Below are positions 60,207 to 64,000 of a stretch of DNA of 64,000 nucleotides, piece by piece. Source of the stretch: Saprospiraceae bacterium UBA6168 (GTDB taxonomy: Bacteria; Bacteroidota; Bacteroidia; Chitinophagales; Saprospiraceae); the NCBI GenBank assembly GCA_002435785.1, contig DIUC01000066.1:62001-126000 (forward strand). The letters are read 5' to 3'. A program made the translations under genes and the position numbers. The notes under the pieces are model-generated. The model was given only the letters and a program-made list of their open reading frames with translations. It did no database searches and had not been told where the DNA came from. Every line of letters starts with the position of its first letter. Within the stretch, counting starts at the first letter, position 1.

Positions 60207-61148
60207 TCAACTAAAAATCTTTACCATCACCTCTGAGTATTTCTCGGCATTGTCGGCGAAGGTGGTGACGATGACGCCGGACTCGATTTGCTCCGCAACC
60301 TTGATGGCTCCCAGCAAGTTCGCAGCAGCGGATGGGCTGACGAGCAGGCCCTCCTGTTGCGCCAGCGTACGCACCATGTCATAAGACTCCATAGTCTCGA
60401 TTTCGAGGAATCGGTCGGCCAAAGTGCTGTCGTAAATCTTCGGTACGATGGCGGTCTCCAGGTGCTTCCAACCTTCAAGGCCGTGCATGGGGTTGTCGGG
60501 CTGGAGCGCCACCAGTTCGAGGTCAGGGTTGAACTTCTTGAGGCCACGGCCCGTGCCTGTGAAGGTGCCAGTGGTACCCAAGCCCGCCACGAAATGGGTA
60601 ATCTTGCCACAGGTCTGCTGCCAGATTTCCGGGGCAGTGGTTTCGTAGTGCGCCCGCCAGTTGTGGTCGTTGGCGTACTGGTCGGCGTAGAAGTATAGTT
60701 CGGGCTGTTCCCTGTAAAGGCGCTTGGCTTCGAGTTGTGCGCCGTCTGTGCCATCGAAACGGGAGGTGAATACGATATTGACGCCGAAGGCTTGCAGGAT
60801 GCGCTTGCGCTCCGGACTTGCGTTTTCGGGGAGGCAAAGCGTAACCGGGATTTTTAGCGCTGCGCAAATGGCGGCATAGGCGATTCCCGTGTTGCCGCTG
60901 GTGGCGTCGAGCAGGTGCTTGCCTTGGCCGAGCTGCCCGTCCCGAACGGCGTTCTTGATGATGTTAAAAGCTGGGCGGGTCTTCACGCTGCCACCGAGCT
61001 GCTGCCATTCTAACTTGGCGAAGATGCGGACGCCAGGCTTTTGGAAGGCGTTGCGGATTTCGTACAGTGGCGTCTTGCCGACGAGTTGGCCGACTTGCAG
61101 CGTTTTCTCGGCTGATGTGGTGCTTGGTAAAAGCAGGGATGTGGTCAT
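60207..61148 (-). CDS. cysM: Cysteine synthase, CysM type
   Basis: 313 residues. Fold-type II PLP enzyme: LEWQQLGGSVKTRPAFNI with the Schiff-base Lys56, ATSGNTGIAYAAI (substrate loop) and VAGLGTTGTFTGTGRGL (phosphate loop), plus VSPSAAANLLGAI. It resembles the CysO-dependent CysM group more than the sulfide-using CysK. In M. tuberculosis CysM takes O-phosphoserine and thiocarboxylated CysO. First gene of the four-gene operon CysM-JAMM-carrier-MoeZ. A terminator-like stem-loop lies about 110 bp upstream of its start and may be a leader attenuator. Confidence 0.93.
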   Translation of the reverse strand: MTTSLLLPSTTSAEKTLQVGQLVGKTPLYEIRNAFQKPGVRIFAKLEWQQLGGSVKTRPAFNIIKNAVRDGQLGQGKHLLDATSGNTGIAYAAICAALKIPVTLCLPENASPERKRILQAFGVNIVFTSRFDGTDGAQLEAKRLYREQPELYFYADQYANDHNWRAHYETTAPEIWQQTCGKITHFVAGLGTTGTFTGTGRGLKKFNPDLELVALQPDNPMHGLEGWKHLETAIVPKIYDSTLADRFLEIETMESYDMVRTLAQQEGLLVSPSAAANLLGAIKVAEQIESGVIVTTFADNAEKYSEVMVKIFS

Positions 61149-61203
61149 TTTTCTTAGGTTTAGATGGTTTAGACGGTTTAGATGGTTTAGGTTTGGCTAC
61201 GTG

Positions 61204-61371
61204 CTAAACCGGTTTTACAACTAAAACTTTCCAGACCTCCGGCCATTGCCAAAAACAAAAAAGCCTTCCCGTGGACACGGAAAGGCTTTTTTGAAAATAA
61301 CAGATTATTGCACAATTCATCGCAATGCTCCGCCGCCCTTCCTTGTCGGAATGGTACAGCAACAACAACAT
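61204..61371 (-). promoter_or_regulatory. Possible leader peptide and attenuator before cysM
   Basis: A 55-codon minus-strand frame starts at 61371 (MLLLLYHSDKEGRR; second ATG at 61320 giving MNCAIICYF) and ends at 61204, before the cysM ATG (61148). It contains Cys codons just ahead of the hairpin 61257-61292 and runs through it. The combination could be an amino-acid-responsive attenuator, but the stop lies beyond the hairpin, unlike classical leaders. Low certainty. Confidence 0.3.
61257..61292 (-). terminator. Terminator-like stem-loop in the cysM leader
   Basis: AAAAAAGCCTT and AAGGCTTTTTT pair around an inner CCGTG/CACGG stem with one mismatched pair, 16 bp in all with a 2-nt loop. On the minus strand a T-run (TTTTTTGTTTTT) follows. 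Located about 110 bp before the cysM start. Confidence 0.8.
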
Positions 61372-62538
61372 GCAGTGAAATGTATTTTTGTCATTTTTGA
61401 AATTTTGTAAAGCTCGAATAAGACAAGGTTACTTTCTAAAAGTTCAAAAGCTGTGCCAGAGGTTGGTCAGATTCTTTAGGCAAAATTGGCTAAAGGTAAT
61501 CAATTCGACCCGCAGTTTGTTGATTATCAAATGCTTATGCAAGAACTACTCCCGCTAACCAATCTACTGGAAAGCTCGAATTTTTCTCGGACTCATAAAT
61601 ATTTGTCAAAATAAGTATTAAAAAAAATGCTTGAGGACTATACAAGAAATCAGAATTTCCCTACCTTGCACCCGAATTAGAACTCACACACCTTAGACAC
61701 TCGTAAAATTTGACATCACGGCGACTATAAAAGTCATCACTCACCAGTTTTTCAAAACTGAGTTTTCTACACGAAAGATTCACTATTGAACAAAGCAGGT
61801 ATCCGATTCCCCTGCGACAAAAAATTTCCCAACTTCCGATTTCAAGCCCGACATAAGGGCGGCTCAAGGCTTACAAAGCGTTTGCGCCTGCATCCCAACC
61901 GATAAAGAAAAAGTATTGTCCTGACATCGTTGTGCAAACTCCCGATGTTGGCCATGCTTGAAGATGCAATTTGTAATCCCTTGAGAACACGCAAGACCTC
62001 TTTCCGGGCAACCGGGAAGGGGTCCTGTATTTTTAGGGTATAGTTAAAGCCAATGTGCAGGATGGGAATCGAGTTAATGGTTTTGAATTTGGAGCAAGAG
62101 TTTGTCTTACCGCTATTTTGCAAGTCACTGATTTTCAACCGTTTAATTGGTTGAAGATTGACCCTCCACGGCGGGAGTGAATGCTTAGATTTGATGCCTT
62201 GAAATTATTTTTTTACAAATACTTTGTGCTCTCGGTAAGAGCGGCTACTTTTGGCTCGATTTTTTAGTAATTGTTATTAAAATTCCTGTGAACATGAAAG
62301 GACTGTTATTTAACGCAAGAGCGTGATGAGAAGCCGGAAAAGGACATCTAACCAATTAGCAACACCGTTTTTTTGTAAGTAAACTATCCTGACAACCGAT
62401 TTGTAGTACAAAGACATTTCAACAACCAATTGTAAGTCCGAGCTTCTCATCCATTTTTTTCAGTTGCCCTCCATGGTTCACTCCTGAATTTTTGTAATCG
62501 GTGGTGTTGCTTGCAATCTTGAAACTCATCTATCTGTA

Positions 62539-62559
62539 ACTGCATGACAATCATGCAGT
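62539..62559. repeat. Small perfect hairpin
   Basis: ACTGCATGA and TCATGCAGT form a 9-bp stem with a 3-nt loop, about 280 bp upstream of terC. Confidence 0.7.
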
Positions 62560-62652
62560 CCAATCTTGGTTTTGTTTTCCCGCAAAACAGGTTGGCTTAG
62601 TTCCGTCTTTTTCACCCCAATGAACAAAAGATGTAATCGGTTTTTGGGATAG

Positions 62653-62686
62653 CCTCTCTCCAAGTTTTGGAGGGGGGTTTTTTTTT
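62653..62686 (+). terminator. Terminator-like stem-loop upstream of terC
   Basis: CCTCTCTCCAA pairs with TTGGAGGGGGG (one pair imperfect) around a short loop and is followed by nine T on the plus strand. No plus-strand gene ends nearby, so it may end an RNA leader or small RNA, or control terC, whose ATG is 150 bp further on. Confidence 0.65.
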
Positions 62687-62837
62687 GCCCCAATGAATGG
62701 CTTCTGTACAGCGAATCACCTGCTTTGGTCGAAAATCGGGGTGGCCTGCCTTCCTGCCCTCCGTCAAGTACCCACCTTATTTTGTTTACCTTGCGCCACT
62801 TTTCCGAAAGGGTCTCTTTTCAACAAAAAATTATTGC

Positions 62838-63794
62838 ATGTTCGTTTGGATTGGCTTCTTGTTACTCATTTCCATCTTTTTGGCGCTCGACTTGGGCGTG
62901 TTCAACAAAGACCCGCACAAGATTAGCACCAAAGAGGCCCTGCGGTGGACGGCATTGTGGAGTTCCCTATCCGTGCTTTTCAGCGTGTTCATCTATTTTG
63001 CCTACGAGCGGCACTGGTTGGGCATCGGCCACTCCATCGGCCTGCCCTCCACCGGCTGGGACGCCGCACTCACCTATCTCACGGGCTATATCGTTGAACT
63101 GTCTTTGAGCTTGGACAATGTCTTCGTCATAGCAGTCATCTTTGGCTATTTCCACATTCCGCAGAAATACCAGCACCGGGTGCTGTTTTGGGGCATCCTT
63201 GGTGCCTTGTTTTTCCGTGGGGTCATGATTGGCGCTGGCGCAATCCTGGTGCAGCAGTTTGACTGGATTATGTACGTTTTCGGCGTCATCCTACTCTGGA
63301 CCGCCTGGAAGATGTACAAGTCTGGCGAGGAGGAAATACACCCAGAAAACAACCCCGTGGTGATGCAGCTCCGCAAGATATTGCCCGTGACCAAAAACAT
63401 CCGGCGTGAGCATTTTTTTGTGAAATGGAAAGGGAAAACCATTGCCATGACACCGCTTTTCGTGACGCTGGTGGTGGTGGAAACGACGGACATCATGTTC
63501 GCCTTCGACAGCATCCCCGCCATTTTCGCCATCACCAAAGACCCCTTCATCGTCTTCACCTCCAACATCTTCGCCATACTTGGCCTGCGGTCGCTGTACT
63601 TCGTACTGGCTTCTATGCTGGACAAGTTCGAGTACGTAAAGTACAGCCTCATCATCATACTAACCTACGTGGGCTTGAAAATGCTCATACTGCACCCGCT
63701 GCACATCGTGCTGCCGGAGTGGGTTTCCTTGGGCTTCATCGTGGTGGTACTGGGCAGTGGGATTTTGTACTCGATGTGGAAAGATAGGGATTGA
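62838..63794 (+). CDS. TerC family membrane protein (Alx-like)
   Basis: 318 residues from ATG 62838; the upstream frame to 62697 lacks membrane features. About eight transmembrane helices (WIGFLLLISIFLALDLGVFN first, then SSLSVLFSVFIYFAYERHW, YIVELSLSLDNVFVIAVIFG, a helix ending DWIMYVFGVILLWTAWKMY). TerC signature: ELSLSLDNVFVIAVIF and VVETTDIMFAFDSIPAIFAI with conserved acidic residues in the helices. Relatives are linked to manganese export and tellurite resistance. Its terminator hairpin overlaps the stop codon. Confidence 0.93.
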   Translation: MFVWIGFLLLISIFLALDLGVFNKDPHKISTKEALRWTALWSSLSVLFSVFIYFAYERHWLGIGHSIGLPSTGWDAALTYLTGYIVELSLSLDNVFVIAVIFGYFHIPQKYQHRVLFWGILGALFFRGVMIGAGAILVQQFDWIMYVFGVILLWTAWKMYKSGEEEIHPENNPVVMQLRKILPVTKNIRREHFFVKWKGKTIAMTPLFVTLVVVETTDIMFAFDSIPAIFAITKDPFIVFTSNIFAILGLRSLYFVLASMLDKFEYVKYSLIIILTYVGLKMLILHPLHIVLPEWVSLGFIVVVLGSGILYSMWKDRD

Positions 63795-63855
63795 GAATTT
63801 GAGGGGTTGAGAATTCGAGGGGGGGCCTACCTCAAACCCCCAAATTCTCAATCCC
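63787..63855. terminator. Long hairpin shared by terC and dcd 3' ends
   Basis: Arms 63787-63811 and 63831-63855 (25 bp, two mismatches) form a stem around a 19-nt loop. It overlaps the terC stop and abuts the dcd stop. The sequence is repeat-like (gattgagaatttgagggg) and could terminate both convergent genes. Confidence 0.8.
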
Positions 63856-64000
63856 TCAAAACCTGTTCTTCCACATCATGCTTTCCACGGGACGGTCGGT
63901 GCGGGCGTTGTACTTGGCGTCGGATTTTTTGTTGTAAAAACGCTCGATTTCGCCTTCCACCATAAAGTATATCAACTGCCCAATGGGCATCCCGGCATAT
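63856..64000 (-). CDS. dcd: dCTP deaminase, C-terminal part (cut by window edge)
   Basis: The minus strand encodes YAGMPIGQLIYFMVEGEIER followed by FYNKKSDAKYNARTDRPVES and MMWKNRF, then a stop. This is the conserved C-terminus of dCTP deaminase (Dcd), including the GQLIYF and AKYN-R motifs that close the trimer active site. Dcd makes dUTP from dCTP for thymidylate synthesis. The 5' part lies beyond the window. The 3' end abuts the terC hairpin. Confidence 0.9.
   Translation of the reverse strand, partial: YAGMPIGQLIYFMVEGEIERFYNKKSDAKYNARTDRPVESMMWKNRF

Larger units (their letters stand above)
61393..62837. other. Gene-poor region between the sulfur operon and terC
   Basis: About 1.4 kb with no gene I can support. 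Two minus-strand frames (61661-61867, 61842-62138) lack family features and overlap; the second has a basic Cys/Arg-rich end but no recognisable domain. The region is AT-rich in parts and holds a small perfect hairpin (62539-62559) and an intrinsic-terminator-like stem-loop (62653-62686). It might contain eroded genes, an untranslated leader of terC, or small RNAs. Confidence 0.5.

Noticed and set aside
61842..62138. 98-residue minus-strand frame
   Set aside because: No recognisable domain, no promoter and overlap with another weak frame; mentioned only as part of the gene-poor region.
62560..62690. yybP-ykoY manganese riboswitch before terC
   Set aside because: A terminator-like stem is present, but I cannot find the conserved yybP-ykoY core sequences in the preceding bases.

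Overview
The window comes from a member of the Bacteroidota, most likely the Saprospiria (Lewinella/Haliscomenobacter-like). Evidence: several very large secreted proteins end in type IX secretion (T9SS) sorting domains, the promoters that can be seen carry the Bacteroidota -7 box TAnnTTTG, Shine-Dalgarno sequences are mostly absent, and the two-component kinase has the propeller/Y_Y_Y/LytS architecture common in this phylum. GC content is moderate to high (visibly above 50 % over most of the window), with an AT-richer island around the AsmA-like gene. No rRNA, tRNA, CRISPR array, intact transposase or prophage was seen.

Left end (1-11.0 kb, minus strand): a tandem array of a two-gene cassette. 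Unit A is a very large beta-helix/PKD secreted protein and unit B is a ~500-residue propeller-like secreted protein, both with T9SS tails. The order in transcription is A1 (10943-7245), B1 (7172-5670), A2 (5584-2816), B2 (2741-1212), a 145-codon 3' remnant of A3 (1201-764), and B3 (720 to beyond the window edge). Every A-to-B junction has a strong hairpin plus T-run immediately before the B start codon.

Middle-left (11.6-25.2 kb): envelope and housekeeping genes. These are a WecA/MraY-type GlcNAc-1-phosphate transferase divergent from uppS, then bamA, a geranylgeranyl-reductase-like flavoprotein, a TraR/DksA-like protein with an acidic tail, a DUF2279 protein, an SLC13 transporter with TrkA_C domains, a double SnoaL/NTF2 protein, an AAA+DUF4143 ATPase with upstream 33-bp-period repeats, and a globin preceded by an 8-bp microsatellite.

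Middle (25.3-41.4 kb, minus strand): a LytTR response regulator with its propeller histidine kinase, an RloA/RloB ATPase-TOPRIM-like pair (candidate phage defence), a four-gene unknown membrane unit, a bacterial GRAS-domain protein paired with a HisC-like aminotransferase, and a six-gene operon of unknown function whose genes overlap or abut.

Right half (41.6-64 kb): iorAB-like molybdenum hydroxylase, ROK kinase plus SIS sugar-phosphate protein, a giant AsmA-like protein, a DUF819 transporter, an SDR, ilvE, a PfkB kinase, a glycosyltransferase, a second AAA+DUF4143 ATPase with 22-bp-period upstream repeats, and a coherent sulfur-carrier cysteine pathway (CysM, JAMM protease, CysO/MoaD-like carrier capped as GG-IN, MoeZ-like activating enzyme). 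It ends with terC and the 3' end of dcd. A recurrent feature is that many intergenic spacers consist of short degenerate tandem repeats followed by their own reverse complement, each spacer with its own motif.
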